Part shown: positions 35,401 through 45,520 of the stretch, piece after piece
How positions within the stretch are numbered: the stretch's first letter is position 1
How the letters are laid out: each line of letters begins with the position of its first letter
NCBI GenBank assembly: GCA_037349315.1
Contig: JBAIAC010000057.1
Location: forward strand, 11,067,501-11,131,500
Origin: Chelydra serpentina
Lineage: Eukaryota > Chordata > Testudines > Chelydridae
Length of the DNA stretch: 64,000 nucleotides
Direction of reading: 5' to 3'
The notes under the pieces: generated by a model
Told to the model about the DNA's origin: nothing
What the model saw: the letters and a program-made list of their open reading frames with translations, nothing else
Databases searched by the model: none
Translations under genes and position numbers: made by a program

Positions 35401-38400
35401 GTCAGTTCTTCTAGCCCAATACCCTGTCTCTAGCAGTAGCTTCAGTTGAAGGAGACCGCCACCTCCCAATAATGTACTTAACTGGCAATGCACTAGTGGG
35501 TGGCTATTGGGAGCAGTTCCTTCCTGAACCCCTTCCAGGAGATCATTTTACACCCTGAAGCAAGTGATTTGATACAAATGTAGAATCCAGCATTTACAGG
35601 GATGTTCTATGACTTTTCAGCAGGTGGCCCAAGCAGATCAAGCCCAAAGCACTTTCCCTAGCACTTTTCAATACTGCCTTAAAGGTAGTTTCAGTCCATG
35701 AACAAAATTCCTACCATAAACAGGTGCAATTACCTTTGAAGCCAGTGGTAGTTGCTCCCATGTACTCATAGATTCACAGATTCCATGGCCAGAATGGACC
35801 AATGTGATCATCTAGTCTGACTGCCTGTCTAACGCAGGCCATGGAATTATTCTGGGGACGTGCTTAGAGCAGAGCTTTTAGAAAAACATCCAATCTTGAT
35901 TTTAAAAAATGGACAGTGATGAAGAATCCACCATGACCTTTGGTAAATTGTTCCAATGGCCAATTACCCTCACTGTTGAACATTTACACCTTATTTCCAC
36001 TATGAATTTGTCTAGCTTCAACTTCCAGCCATTGGATCATGTTAGACCTTTTTCTGCTAGGTTGAACAACATAACCCTTCATACTAAAATCAGAGAACTC
36101 AGATGTCGGTCATATTCTGCACTGACATACACCTTGGGCTAACTCATTGACTTTTCTGGGTTGCATGCAACAAAGCATTTGGTTTGGCATATGCTGTATG
36201 GTAACACAGCCTGTCCTTACGCCCACTGAAGTCACTGGAAGTAATACCATTTAATTCAATGACGCAGTGTTGGGTTAATAACTAACAATATACTTGAGAT
36301 GAGCCACAACCAAAGCTCCATAAACAAACTTCAGATGCAGATATAGGTTTAGATCGGAGTTTGCAGCACAAATCTCTCTCTGTAGTGGCCTGTATCAGAA
36401 CAACAAACCTAAACACCTGGAGCTTTGGAAAAGTTTACACCCCAAGTTCAAGAACATTTAGATTTGGATCTACCTGTAATAAAGATCCAAACCAACTTGG
36501 ATCTGGATTCGGAGTTTGGAATCAGGGGACTGGCCTCTCTTTAAAATTAAGGTATCTATTCAACATGCAAATTAAAACACTAAAATGGTCAGTGTAAATA
36601 AAACCTGATTTAATTGTTTGACTTTTGGCCCATCTTCTCACCTGCTTCCATTAATTCCTTCATCCTCCTAGTTATAAAGCAACGAGTGCTTTAAAAGGAA
36701 CCTTTTAAAAAATTACCCTTTTAGCCACCCTTAAATCATACTTCTAATCCTTTAAACTGCCATGTATTTAATTAAGGGAGTTAAAGTGATGTATACATCT
36801 TATTTACACTAGGCTGAATTAGCTCTATGTGTCAAATGACACTGCGCCATCCGTGTGGCACGAGCATTTTGCTTGGGAAATACCCTCAACTTTACCTCCC
36901 ACCAATAACTGAGACATGCCCTCCTAAAAGCCAAGCAGTAAAATATTGAAGCCACTAAGTGCACATCAGCTGCAGGAACCAAGGAGCTCTGCACTCAGCG
37001 TTTCTGGCCTGCGGGGCTTGCTTGAACATACAGAAGCGCACACTGGCATTAACCTCGATAGCTTATCACATTGCCAGCTGGGGGACCCGACAGCACAATT
37101 CCCTTTCCCCAGCCAGCATGTCAGGAATGGAATGCTTGAGGGGGACCTGCACTACTTCAGGAATATTCCCCAATGACAGGTGTGACCCTAAGAACCCTTC
37201 AATGCCAAGTGGCAAAGGGTCCACTGTTCTGTAACAGCAACTCCTATCAGAGCTAACAACCTTACTATACCTAACACGGCTGTCATAGTATTTATCCCAA
37301 AAGGGTCATTTGAGGTCTCTAATAAAAGCTTATGACATACTGATCCTCATAAGCACTGTGAGATATAATCATACTTAAGGAGTTGTGTATATGTACCTAA
37401 ATATGCTTTAGAGCCTTTGTCCCAGGCAGTGTTGACACAGAGGTTTTGCCAGACAAAAGGGTGTATATTCGCCTGTCTGCCTAGGTTCATATGTAGATTA
37501 AGCGTCATAAGCCAAGACAATGGAAGCATGTTTTGCATATGAAGTCAACACAAGGATGTAAAGGCAACTTGGAGCCAGTACACCAGGAAAGGAACCACGG
37601 GGGTCATCCTGATTCTGGGGCAAAAACAATGAATTTTGGGAAATATAAGAAGTGGCAAAAAGACATTTTGTTATCCATTGTCTAAGGAAAACCCCTGGCA
37701 GAGAGGGCTTCATGAATATTTGGATCCTGGTTTGTCTTAGACTAGCTAGCTCTGCAAAAGACTGACCCTTTGGTGGGAAATCTACTTGATTATATAAGAA
37801 AGGTAACCGTTAACAAGTGTAGACCCAGATTGTGTTTTATGTTTTGTATGTAATTATTTCTGTTTCCATTATCCTTATCTCTTAAATCTCAGCCTTTGAT
37901 AACACATTGACTATTTTCTCTATAAATATATCTCAGTGCTGTGATTTTATACTGGAGCTGACCCTCAGCTGAATCAAACTAGCGTGAGCCCTGTTCCTTT
38001 GGGGACAGCTTACCTGGTATTTTCTGGGAGTATCCATAGACAAGGGCTGGATACTACAGGACATGGTTTCAGAGGGGCTCAGATACACCTAGTGTTAACC
38101 TGCAAGGCAAAGTGAGGGCTGGCAGAGCCTTGAGGAGATTGTTTGGGCAGCTAACAGACTCCTGGTATCAGGGAGCAGATGCCCAGTTAAGCACCAGCAA
38201 GTCTCTCTCACACACAAAGTCCTGGGCACCCCTAGAAACCATCACAACGTGACTCCAAAGGAATGCGATGGAAGAAAAGAAAGAAAAAGCAGGACTTTAA
38301 ACAGGGATCAATAGTGACTCAGAAAGACAAGGGAGCTGAGAACCCTCCACCCTGAGATTCTCTCCGAGAATCTCCTCATAGCCTTGTCTCTCAGAGTGAC

Positions 38401-38476
38401 AAGACCAACTCCCATGTTTGTGGCCCGGCATGCTGCCAAAGCAAATTTAACAAACTCCAGTGTAGAGACACAGATG

Positions 38477-38518
<42 letters not shown>

Positions 38519-41500
38519 CACAGAGAGAGAGAGAATACACTGGAAGAAAGAAGATGACCTGCCACAGTCCCAGCTTCAGAGAGGGGATCTGGCGAAGGAA
38601 ATCGGGCTACTCTACAGTATACAAGTTACCTTGACGCACTTGACGTTAATTCCCGGACAGACAAACTTCTTCCAGAGGAGGATGGCTTTGCTCTCCCCAC
38701 AGGTGATGGGGTAGGCAATCTCAATTTCCTCGTTGGTTTCAATGGTGCTGGGGTCTACAGGCAGAAGCATGGATAACATGAGATTTTCATTACTGGGAGC
38801 TCAAACCCCAAAGGCAGAGGTGTGAGCGTCCAGTTTCGTGAGTAGGACACTTCCTAATTCAGCAATACGCCTCTTATCCTTCCCAGCCCCATAAAGCCAA
38901 TGCAGCTAAAGGGTCCATTCTCCTGCAGCAAGTGGCTTCCTTCTAAATGGCAACACCCAAAGAAAAACGTAGATATTAGCAGAATCTGTCCGAAGTGATC
39001 ACCAATGCTAGCAAAATGCATCCGACGCAAGCACTAAGAAAGGTCACCAAGGGTCCGTAAGCAGAACCACATCCTGTCCCGTGGGAAATCTCCGTTTAAA
39101 TTTAAGACATAGGACAATGTTCTGCTCTAGTATCTAAGCAGTGGGTCTCTGCTCCAAAAACCTGTTCCACACAGGTGCTGATCTTCTACTGACGTCAATG
39201 GGAGATCCACACCCATAGAAAGGGCAGAATGCTAGAGTCAAGATCCACTGTGTGATTCTGAGAGAACTTCCCCCCCTAGGCTCTTGCTCCTTGGGCTGGC
39301 AGGGAGCTCTGCAGAGCCAGCACGCTGAGTTCATTGTATTGAACCCAAACCCCTAACCTGTATCAATCCATACAAAGCAAGAAGCCAACTGTCTGACAGG
39401 GTCTGGCGTGGATGCTCAAACAGTTCCTGTGGGGATTCCCTGCTCACACAAACACTGTACAGCTGCCGTTCTGGTATACATACGGTAGAATCTGTGTACC
39501 AAGAAAGCCTTCAAGGTGAATTCCTGGCTCCACTGAAACCAATGCAAGTTTTGCCATTGACTTCACTGGAGCCAGGATTTCACCCCCAGTACCTAGAGTC
39601 CTAATGGCAACTATAGCACCAGCGATCCAGGCGGGAACAATGCACTCCACGTCCTGGGGAAACAACATCCCCAACTGCTGATCCCAGTGGTGAGAGAACC
39701 CCAACGTATTAAAGGTGCAAACCAAACTGTAAGTCATTCTGCAGGAGACACGTTTATGCCCACACCAAAAAGAAACTTACCAATCCCTTCTTCTAGTTTG
39801 TGTATGGTATGTGTTTCTACAGCCACCACAGCGGCACTGTTCTCAGAGCCCTCTTCATAAATCCTGTTGTAAAAGTGTCCATCGATAAACAAACTATATA
39901 AATCACGGAAAAATTAAGATTCACAGCACAGGGTTAAAAACCTCATTTCATGTTTTGCTTACTTGTCCCTTAGGGACAAAATCTTTTGTTTTACAAACTT
40001 TTTTGGGGTGGGGGGGTGGGGGGGAGGGGAGGTGGGTTCAGATATAAAAAATAAGTAACAGTCACCAGGGATTGAAACATGCATAGCTGTTACCAATGCT
40101 ACACTCCCCACCCCCACACTGCTCCACCAGTAAGACTATACATTCTCTGCTTTACATTTATACTGCACCTTTGCCTACAACCTCAGATACACACATGCGG
40201 CATTTTGCATCACTGTATATCCTCCTTGTGATCACAGACTGAAAGATTCAGTTGTCATGCCGACAGGCAAAGGGACAGAGTTACTTGTATAAATCTGCAC
40301 TTTTAATGTTATGATTTTTATGCATGTAGAATCCCAGTTCATGTTGTACAAATGTTTTTTTGATGTATATTTATTGATTAAAAGGCACGTAACTGGTGGA
40401 AGTCATCTGTCCCTAGAAAGAGACTGCCAGTGCAGGGTACCATAATAGACCGCCATCTATTGCAGCTGCCAACATTTAGCACCCTGGCTTTATTATATTT
40501 CACAGTAGGGGATGCCAAAGCAGGCACAGACATTTGTGTATGTCGATATAGTTACATTATCACATAGGTGGTGGTTTCCATGTGATCAACTGCATTTATC
40601 ATGCCCCTTTGCCTGGCTCACCTGCATGCGGCTCATTAATCTATCTCCCCAGGGGTTGTTTTAACATTCATACCCCTGAGCAGCCATTAAAAAAACCCAA
40701 CAAACTACTAGGGAACGTGGAATTCCCCTGTCCTATAATTACACTGGCCGAAAGCTCAGATACCATAGTGGCGGGCCCAGTATGTGACCCCAAATAGAAC
40801 AAACTAAGATAGAGGGAGCAGTATTTAGTCCTCGAACAATGACAAGTTTAAGGTCTAATATCTCATGACCCATTAGGGCTAGAAGCAGAAGTATTATAAC
40901 TTTTTATTTTAAACACAACATATAATTAATCTGTGGAACTCATAGCTACAAGACATTCAATCTGAGAGTTTAGCAGGATTCAAAAAAAGGATAAGACATC
41001 TATATATGGATAATGAGAAACTCCAATTACACAGGATAGGATTACAAAATAAGGGATATAGTCCATCATAATTCATGGCATAAACCAATCTGTTTGGGGT
41101 TAGGAAAAGGCTTCCCCTATGGACAGGTTATTCGGTAATTGTTCATTAAGGAGATTTCTTGCACCTTCTACTGAAATACTTGGTACTAGCCAGTGTCACA
41201 CAGGATACTGGACTAGATCTGACCACAAATCTGATCCTGTATGGCAATTCCTATGTTCCTAACCATTGCAAAGGGGAGGGATTCTCAGCTTCCCTCTGAG
41301 ACACCCAGGGCTTGCTTCTAGCTTGGGAATTCCCAAGATGTCGAACTTTAAAGTCACTACCTTATTATGTATGTGAACTACTTTAGGTCATTGTTAGAGG
41401 TTAACAATTTAATCAGTTATAATTTCTCTTTTCCTCTAAGGCTTGCAGAACAGACTCAATAAAAGTATAACCCTTTCAGAAGTACCCCTTAAAGAGCATG

Positions 41501-41757
41501 CTGAAAATGGACATGCCTTGGATCACATACATGAGATTAGCCACAGTGCAAACATGCCCCCTTCCCACACCTGTGCACTCACATGCGTGTCAATATTCTA
41601 GAATATGAAAAGCGACGTGATTCACTCACCCTTGCTGCACTGGCTGGAGCTGTAATATCACTTGGGTTTTGGTATCTTCCGGGTTCTCCCCTTCATTTCC
41701 TTCGCTTGGTACAACCACCACATCCCCCACAGGGACGCTCACTTCGGCATTTGCCAT
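28743..41757 (-). CDS. GMEB1: Glucocorticoid modulatory element-binding protein 1, complete spliced CDS
   Basis: GMEB1 is a nuclear DNA-binding protein that, with GMEB2, binds glucocorticoid modulatory elements and tunes steroid-driven transcription. Nine coding exons (41757-41630, 39893-39781, 38754-38630, 35291-35188, 34455-34298, 32345-32217, 31361-31224, 30623-30501, 29446-28743) sum to 1722 nt, 573 codons plus stop, the length of the long human isoform. The start gives MANAEVSVPVGD. Roughly residues 80-175 form the SAND domain with the hallmark KDWK motif (STLKDWKRAIRLGGIMLRKM) and the cysteine-rich HDKVCTNTC. A coiled region around DLERQLEEQKK follows, then a long S/T/P-rich activation-like tail ending HNVEIVVLED. 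TSADGSITQI and the ending match GMEB1 rather than GMEB2. Every junction is GT-AG and in phase. Confidence 0.97.
29447..30500 (-). other. GMEB1 intron 8
   Basis: The 1-kb intron contains the AT-rich spacer and the trace of a dispersed repeat around 29640-29800. I see no other feature in it. Confidence 0.7.
30501..30623 (-). CDS. GMEB1: GMEB1 coding exon 8
   Basis: It encodes (D)AAVLNNVAHTFGLMDTVKKVL through EQFLYTLA, followed by the donor GCAG|GTATGG. The segment is predicted helical and precedes the coiled region. Phase 1 at both ends. Confidence 0.96.
30624..31223 (-). other. GMEB1 intron 7
   Basis: I see no recognisable element in this 600-bp intron beyond an A-rich run near 31060. Confidence 0.7.
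31224..31361 (-). CDS. GMEB1: GMEB1 coding exon 7
   Basis: It encodes (E)DTLMFWKGIADVGLMEEVV through QSPFQIT. The acceptor is TGTGCCAG and the donor CACAG|GTGGGC. Phase 1 at both ends. Confidence 0.96.
31362..32216 (-). other. GMEB1 intron 6
   Basis: I see no recognisable element in this 855-bp intron apart from an A/C-rich run near 31530. Confidence 0.7.
32217..32345 (-). CDS. GMEB1: GMEB1 coding exon 6
   Basis: It encodes (G)SITQITLSEESMEEGIEW through KKDTEEIS, with acceptor TTTTGCAG and donor TCGG|GTAAGT. Phase 1 at both ends. The 28S-derived insertion lies in the intron just upstream. Confidence 0.96.
32965..33496. pseudogene. 28S rRNA-derived inverted insertion
   Basis: The 532-bp block is built of 28S rRNA from its 5' region. 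Recognisable phrases include GTTGCTTGGGAATGCAGCCC, AAACTCCATCTAAGGC, GACCGATAGTCAACAAGTAC and GGGCGTGAAACCGTTAAGAG. The left arm (32965-33257) is in minus orientation and the right arm (33298-33496) in plus. In both arms AAGAGGT is joined directly to GCCCGTGGA, an order absent from a normal 28S gene; the implied tandem unit is about 215 bp. The block is bracketed by ATTAAACTTGGA at 32953-32964 and 33497-33508. It is not a functional rRNA gene, because the rest of 28S is missing. The sequence lies in GMEB1 intron 5. Confidence 0.93.
34298..34455 (-). CDS. GMEB1: GMEB1 coding exon 5 (end of SAND domain)
   Basis: It encodes (R)KMMDSGQIDFYQHDKVCTN through VVQTPTSAD, with acceptor GTGCACAG and donor GATG|GTAGGG. 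It contains the cysteine pair CTNTC at the C-terminal end of the SAND/zinc region. Confidence 0.96.
34532..34733 (+). mobile_element. tRNA-derived SINE with partly duplicated head
   Basis: Box A TAGCTCAGTGGTTTGAGC and box B GGTTGTGAGTTCAATCC are intact, and the CR1-like body ends in a GATTCTATGATTCTATGATG tail. The first about 20 bases, GGGAGGGATAGCTCAGTGG, occur twice in tandem (34530-34549 and 34550-34568). The element is in GMEB1 intron 4, opposite to the gene. Confidence 0.85.
34943..35015. repeat. Foldback repeat, GTGAAATCCTGG arms
   Basis: The arms GGTGAAATCCTGG and CCAGGATTTCACC are inverted around a centre reading 'cccattgacttcagtgggg'. A second copy is at 39512-39585. The structure could form a stem of about 30 bp with mismatches. 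Confidence 0.7.
35188..35291 (-). CDS. GMEB1: GMEB1 coding exon 4 (SAND core, KDWK)
   Basis: It encodes FNDQLISPKHFVHLAGKS, TLKDWKRAIRLGGIML and two bases of an arginine codon. The KDWK motif contacts DNA in SAND proteins. The acceptor follows a T-rich tract ending CAG and the donor is TTGAG|GTATGA. Confidence 0.96.
35766..36075 (-). mobile_element. CR1 LINE fragment, 3' portion
   Basis: The phrases 'cacagattccatggccagaa', 'tgatcatctagtctgactg' and 'aattaccctcactgttg' follow the same order as at 14829-15255. It is a truncated, non-coding copy. Confidence 0.65.
37284..38253. repeat. LTR-like block, uncertain
   Basis: About 970 bp begin TGTCATAG and end ATCACA, with a TATATAAG (about 37790) and ATAAATATAT (about 37922) inside. 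The TG...CA ends and promoter-like motifs suggest a solo LTR. I could not find a convincing target duplication and no internal retroelement genes adjoin it. Confidence 0.35.
38481..38539. repeat. (GA)n microsatellite
   Basis: About 17 GA units are followed by AATACAC and a further short GA run of about 8 units with the same AATACAC end. It lies about 90 bp from GMEB1 exon 3 in its intron. Confidence 0.95.
38630..38754 (-). CDS. GMEB1: GMEB1 coding exon 3 (start of SAND domain)
   Basis: It encodes (D)PSTIETNEEIEIAYP then ITCGESKAILLWKKFVCPG and INVKCVK. The acceptor is CCTGTAG and the donor TCAAG|GTAACT. The third residue of the exon region (PST) differs from the human TGT, an ordinary substitution. 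Confidence 0.95.
38755..39780 (-). other. GMEB1 intron 2
   Basis: The only structure I see is the foldback repeat at 39512-39585. Confidence 0.7.
39512..39585. repeat. Foldback repeat, second copy
   Basis: It starts AAGGTGAATTCCTGGCTCCA and ends GGAGCCAGGATTTCACC, the same family as 34943-35015. The centre is TTTTGCCATTGACTTCACTG. Confidence 0.7.
39781..39893 (-). CDS. GMEB1: GMEB1 coding exon 2
   Basis: It encodes (G)LFIDGHFYNRIYEEGSEN then SAAVVAVETHTIHKLEEGI. The acceptor is TTATATAG and the donor ATTG|GTAAGT. It enters in phase 2 and leaves in phase 1, matching both neighbours. Confidence 0.95.
39894..41629 (-). other. GMEB1 intron 1 (between coding exons)
   Basis: A G-rich run lies at 40009-40035. 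The end of the interval near 41000-41270 resembles a CR1/L3-type 3' tail ('ggatactggactagatctga', 'gtatggcaattcctatgttc'). I see no gene. Confidence 0.65.
41000..41270 (+). mobile_element. CR1/L3-type LINE 3' fragment
   Basis: The tail wording 'ggatactggactagatctg' and 'tatggcaattcctatgttcc' is that of the widely dispersed L3/CR1 3' end. The 5' limit is vague. Confidence 0.5.
41630..41757 (-). CDS. GMEB1: GMEB1 coding exon 1 (start codon)
   Basis: The ATG at 41757-41755 starts MANAEVSVPVGDVVVVPSEG and runs to QLQPVQQG, with donor AAGG|GTGAGT. The acceptor for this exon lies within a few bases upstream of the ATG (TGTGAGAG), so the 5' UTR is mostly in the upstream noncoding exon. Confidence 0.95.
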
Positions 41758-42719
41758 CTCTCACATGCAGTCAAAGGGTTGGGTGGCAAGTTTGCTGTAT
41801 TGGACAAGCAGAGGCAGCTATTTACCCTGGTCTCATGGGAAGAAGACGACTGCTCTATGGTGTCAAAATGGAAGAGCAACTGTTGCCAGCAGTCCCGCCG
41901 CAGTTAACAAAATGATATTGGACTAGTGGGAGCGGAGACGCTTACAGAAGAACGATTCTCAATCTCTGAGCAGGCGAAGGGGAGCACTGGTTGTTGATAA
42001 AACTCCATGTTACAGAAGCAAACTGAAGTGCAACAGCTGCCATGAAAGAGAAGGGGCTATTGGGCTTCGGATGATAGGCGTGTATAAGCCAGAGAGCATA
42101 CCTCTCATCTTGCAGAGCAGGTAGTTGAGACCATTTAGATCTGGCATCGGTGAGAGACAAAAAAAAACACGGAACCCCACAGTACCATATTCACAAACAT
42201 TTTAACAGCAGACAGAATGCAGAGTGGAATTACCTGTACAATGTAGATTAAGAACCAAACATTGCAAAATCAGTGCCAGCCAGGTCAGCGTCAGCGCTAA
42301 CCCACATGCTCGGTCTTGGCAGCAGACATGAGTGTGCTGGGAGACGGGTTTCTAAGATGGGGCTAATTTCCTCCTTTCCTTAGTTGCAAGATTCCTAGCA
42401 GGCATCCCTGATGCCATAATCTTTTATTACCAGAAAAATGCACAGGCCAGAGCTTTCCCCACTGCATGCAAGCATAAATGTAAGACTGTGATCCTAGCGT
42501 CAAAGATGAGTTGAGGAGGGATGGGAGTAAAGATCTTCAGAGCGTTTTACTGAAAGCACCTTGAGTATTTGTTGTGCTTTTCTGGAATATTCTCTAGAGC
42601 TCAAGTGGAAAAATATACTTGTAATTTTATTACCGTAGGAGTTAATTGCTTTTTTTTGGTTATCCTTGCCTGAAAAGCATGGAGAGAGGATAACACATTA
42701 TGTAATTTGTTTAAAGTAA

Positions 42720-43140
42720 TCCAGGCTCCAGTTCAAGTTTTTTCTCCTTGGTTTTAAAACTCTCCACAGATTTGCAACAGTCTGTCTCAGAAACCATGTC
42801 TATTTCTCTACCTCATCTTATCTAGCTGGCCTCCTCTGTACTCTTCCCCAGTCTCACTGTCCTTGATATGAGAACCTTCTCCTCTGCACCTCCTGCCATC
42901 TGGAATAGCCTCCATGTATGTGTACACATCATTAATTGTCCCTCTTCACAGAGAGGGACCCAAGTTTACATTACTGGGTTGCTGGAGGCACTGTTCTCTC
43001 AGTGGCAGACCTCCTGCTGTGGCAGTCCTTGCCAGATGAGATCAAGCTGAGTCTAAGCCGGACTCTGTTTAAGTCCAAATGTAAGGCACAACTTACCAAT
43101 AAAGCATTTGCTTATGTGCTGACAAAAAAAAGCACACATC
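42720..43140. mobile_element. Possible LINE ORF-end relic (CR1/L2 type)
   Basis: The text 'ttctcctctgcacctcctgc' and 'catctggaatagcctcc' resembles the 3' end of reverse-transcriptase LINEs of the L2/CR1 kind. The frames are broken and the boundaries vague. Confidence 0.35.
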
Positions 43141-43769
43141 CCTGCTTCAGAAAGACAGACTAGTTATCCTGTTTCAGATTTGCAGTGTGTTTTGGGACCA
43201 ATCAAACCGTGGCAGAGAAGCAACCAGGAAGGAAGCAAGAAATAGAAACACAATGGTGGCCAATGGACAAGTGGCCCAGTAAGGTTGTGGCTGCATGGGA
43301 TGCACAACTCAGAATTGCTCAAGGAGAATAGGGCAGGATCCAGCTACTAAATCAGTTCTTTGTTTTCAAGATTTCCTTGGCTTAGGTGAGTCTTGTCTGT
43401 GTCTAGGGGGAATCGGATCTGCAGTTTCTATAAGAGGGAACTCTGGGAGCTTCATAGCATATCAAAGCACCTAGTGTCAGATGTTACCAGGAACACTTGG
43501 GCTCAGACAAGACAAATCTGCAGTGAAGTCTCCTGAGACAGCGGAGTTCAGTTGCTTCTGGACCTGGCATACATACAATTGAACTGCATCTACAGTCCCC
43601 ATTCAGCACTGTGAACAGCAGAGTCCTATACCTGATATTTGTTCTCCTGCAATTTGTGTGCCTGACATACAGGCACATTTGGTCCCATGGGAACAATACA
43701 ATTCTCTGTAGTTCACTTACTACACATCAGAGGCTGTATATTCTTGGGTCCAATGTTTAGTGGCGTCAG

Positions 43770-43990
43770 TCATAGGCGCCGACTCCGTGGATGTTCTGGG
43801 GCTGGAGCACCCACAGGGAAAAATTGGTGGGTGCTCAGCACCCACCGGCAGCTCCCCGCCAACCCCGGGACCCACCGCAAACTCACCTCAGCACCGGGAG
43901 ACATTGCGGGGCCCCACAACGTCACCCAGCGTCGGGGGCAGGGCCCGGCGTCAGCCCCCACCGGCGCCACCAGAAGTCAGTGCCTGTGCT
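43770..43990 (+). repeat. GC-rich dispersed repeat with GGGTGCTCAGCACCC hairpin
   Basis: It opens TAGGCGCCGACTCCGTGG and runs through GGGGCTGGAGCACCCA to a 21-base near-perfect palindrome at 43826-43846. A shorter reverse-oriented copy is at 51044-51128 and shares the same motifs in the opposite order. I take it as a nonautonomous mobile family; class unknown. Confidence 0.65.
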
Positions 43991-44649
43991 AGGGTTGGAT
44001 TTATGAAACTCAGCATAACATTCCCACTGCAGCCAAGGTCACAGGATTAGAAATGTCTCATCCTTCACCCCTCCAGATGGAGGTGCACAAGCCCTAAAAT
44101 ATTCACCTTTCAATAGCCAGACTTTAGAGGGTGAGACCCAACACACCTTTCACTCTTTGGTTGCTAAGATAACATGGTGCTAGATCCTTCACCTGTCAGG
44201 ACAACACAGGACCCAACCCACCCAACCAAACACCACTCATCCACCTGTAGTCAGGGTCAAAAGGGTAACAACACGCATGTCTGGGATGAACAGCGCTACA
44301 TTCACCCACTATACACATACCTTTCACTCTCCACTCTGGTGTAACCACTAGGGATTCAAAAGGCCCCACCTCCCCCAAGGCCTCAATAATCTAACACACA
44401 GGTGGTCCGAGGATGCCCAGCCCCCTTCACGGCCAGTAGACAACAGGCATGTGGCTGTCCCCAAAAACGACCTTCACGCTGAAGGTTAGATGGGGCAAAC
44501 CTCCACCCTAACAACCCCTTACCCACTGGCCGTCAGGAACTCAGAGAGCATGAGACCCTCCCTGTGTCCCCATCATCCCATAGGGACTGGAGAAAGTGAG
44601 ATGCCACCTTCAGTCAGATGTCCAAAGGGGCCGAGCTGCGCTGACCCCT

Positions 44650-45520
44650 AGTCAGCGTGCGTGCGAAGGTGGGGGAAGGGGTCGGTCTGTGGCGTGCTGG
44701 CGGGGAAGGAGGAGCAGAAGGTATTGGAGGGCCGGCCCATACACATCGCGTCCTGAAAGAGGAGAAGGGGGCAGGAGCTTTTTCACGATTGCCCCCCCAC
44801 CCCCAAATCCCCGGCTAGCGGGGCAGGGCTCAGGCAGCACAAACGCCCCCAGAAGCCACCTGTGGCCTTGGACAACGGAGTGGGGAGGGCACCTGCCAGG
44901 GGCCACCAGCTCCTCTCTCCCCCACCCCCCCCAAAAAAAGGTCAGAAAGGGTCAGAGGTCACCAGCCCTCTTCCCCTGAAAAGGTTGGATTGGGAGGGGT
45001 CAGAGGTCACCAACCCCCTTTATTTATGAGACACGGGGGGGGGTCAGAGGGCCCAAAGCCTCCGACCCCCCCCCAAAGGATGGTCGGGGCCCAGCGCCCC
45101 CTGCCCTCCTGTGGCCCCGCGGAGGGGCCAGGGGCGGGGCTCCCCTGGGGAAGGGGTGTGGCCTCCCCTCCTCCCGCCCCTCGCTGCAGGCAGGCAGGCG
45201 GGCGGGCGCCGAGCGGACGCAGCCACTCAGCCCCCCTTCCCCCCCCCGCGGCGGCGCGACGTCCCTCTCCCGGCGGCGGCACGTACGGCGGCGGCGCGCT
45301 CTGGGGCTCCCCCTCCCCCTGCGGCCGGACCCCCCCCGCCCTCCGCGTCCGGGCCTGGCCCCTCCCGGCTCCCGTAGCGCGGCGCCCTCCGTCCCTTACC
45401 GTCTCCGAACGGCCGAGTCAGGGGCTGGGGGGGAGAGGAGGAATGAGCATGCGCAGCAGGCGCGCTCGCGACAGCACTCGGTCGCCAGCACTTCCGGCCG
45501 CCGCCTGCCTTAAAGGGGCC
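44650..45520 (-). promoter_or_regulatory. CpG island promoter of GMEB1
   Basis: The stretch is dense in CpG and GC, with an NRF1-like site and no TATA box, the profile of a housekeeping promoter. Downstream of the likely start, at 44949-44961 and 44997-45009, lie two identical direct repeats GGGTCAGAGGTCA. These have the spacing of a nuclear-receptor DR1 element. Confidence 0.8.
45400..45500 (-). other. GMEB1: Probable noncoding first exon of GMEB1
   Basis: A strong donor, GACG|GTAAGG at 45400/45399 on the minus strand, lies inside the CpG island and faces the first coding exon 3.6 kb away. The 5' boundary is a guess. An NRF1-like GCATGCGCA sits at 45448-45456, where the transcription start would be expected. 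Confidence 0.5.

Larger units (their letters stand above)
35292..38629 (-). other. GMEB1 intron 3
   Basis: The intron holds a CR1 fragment (35766-36075), a possible LTR-like block (about 37284-38253) and a (GA)n microsatellite (38481-38539). A sequence recalling a CR1/L3-type 3' end is near 35390-35500. Confidence 0.7.
41758..45399 (-). other. GMEB1 first intron and 5' region
   Basis: The 3.6-kb intron between the noncoding exon and the start codon includes a LINE-like fragment (42720-43140) and a GGCGCC-type repeat (about 43770-43990). I see no further coding sequence. Confidence 0.6.
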
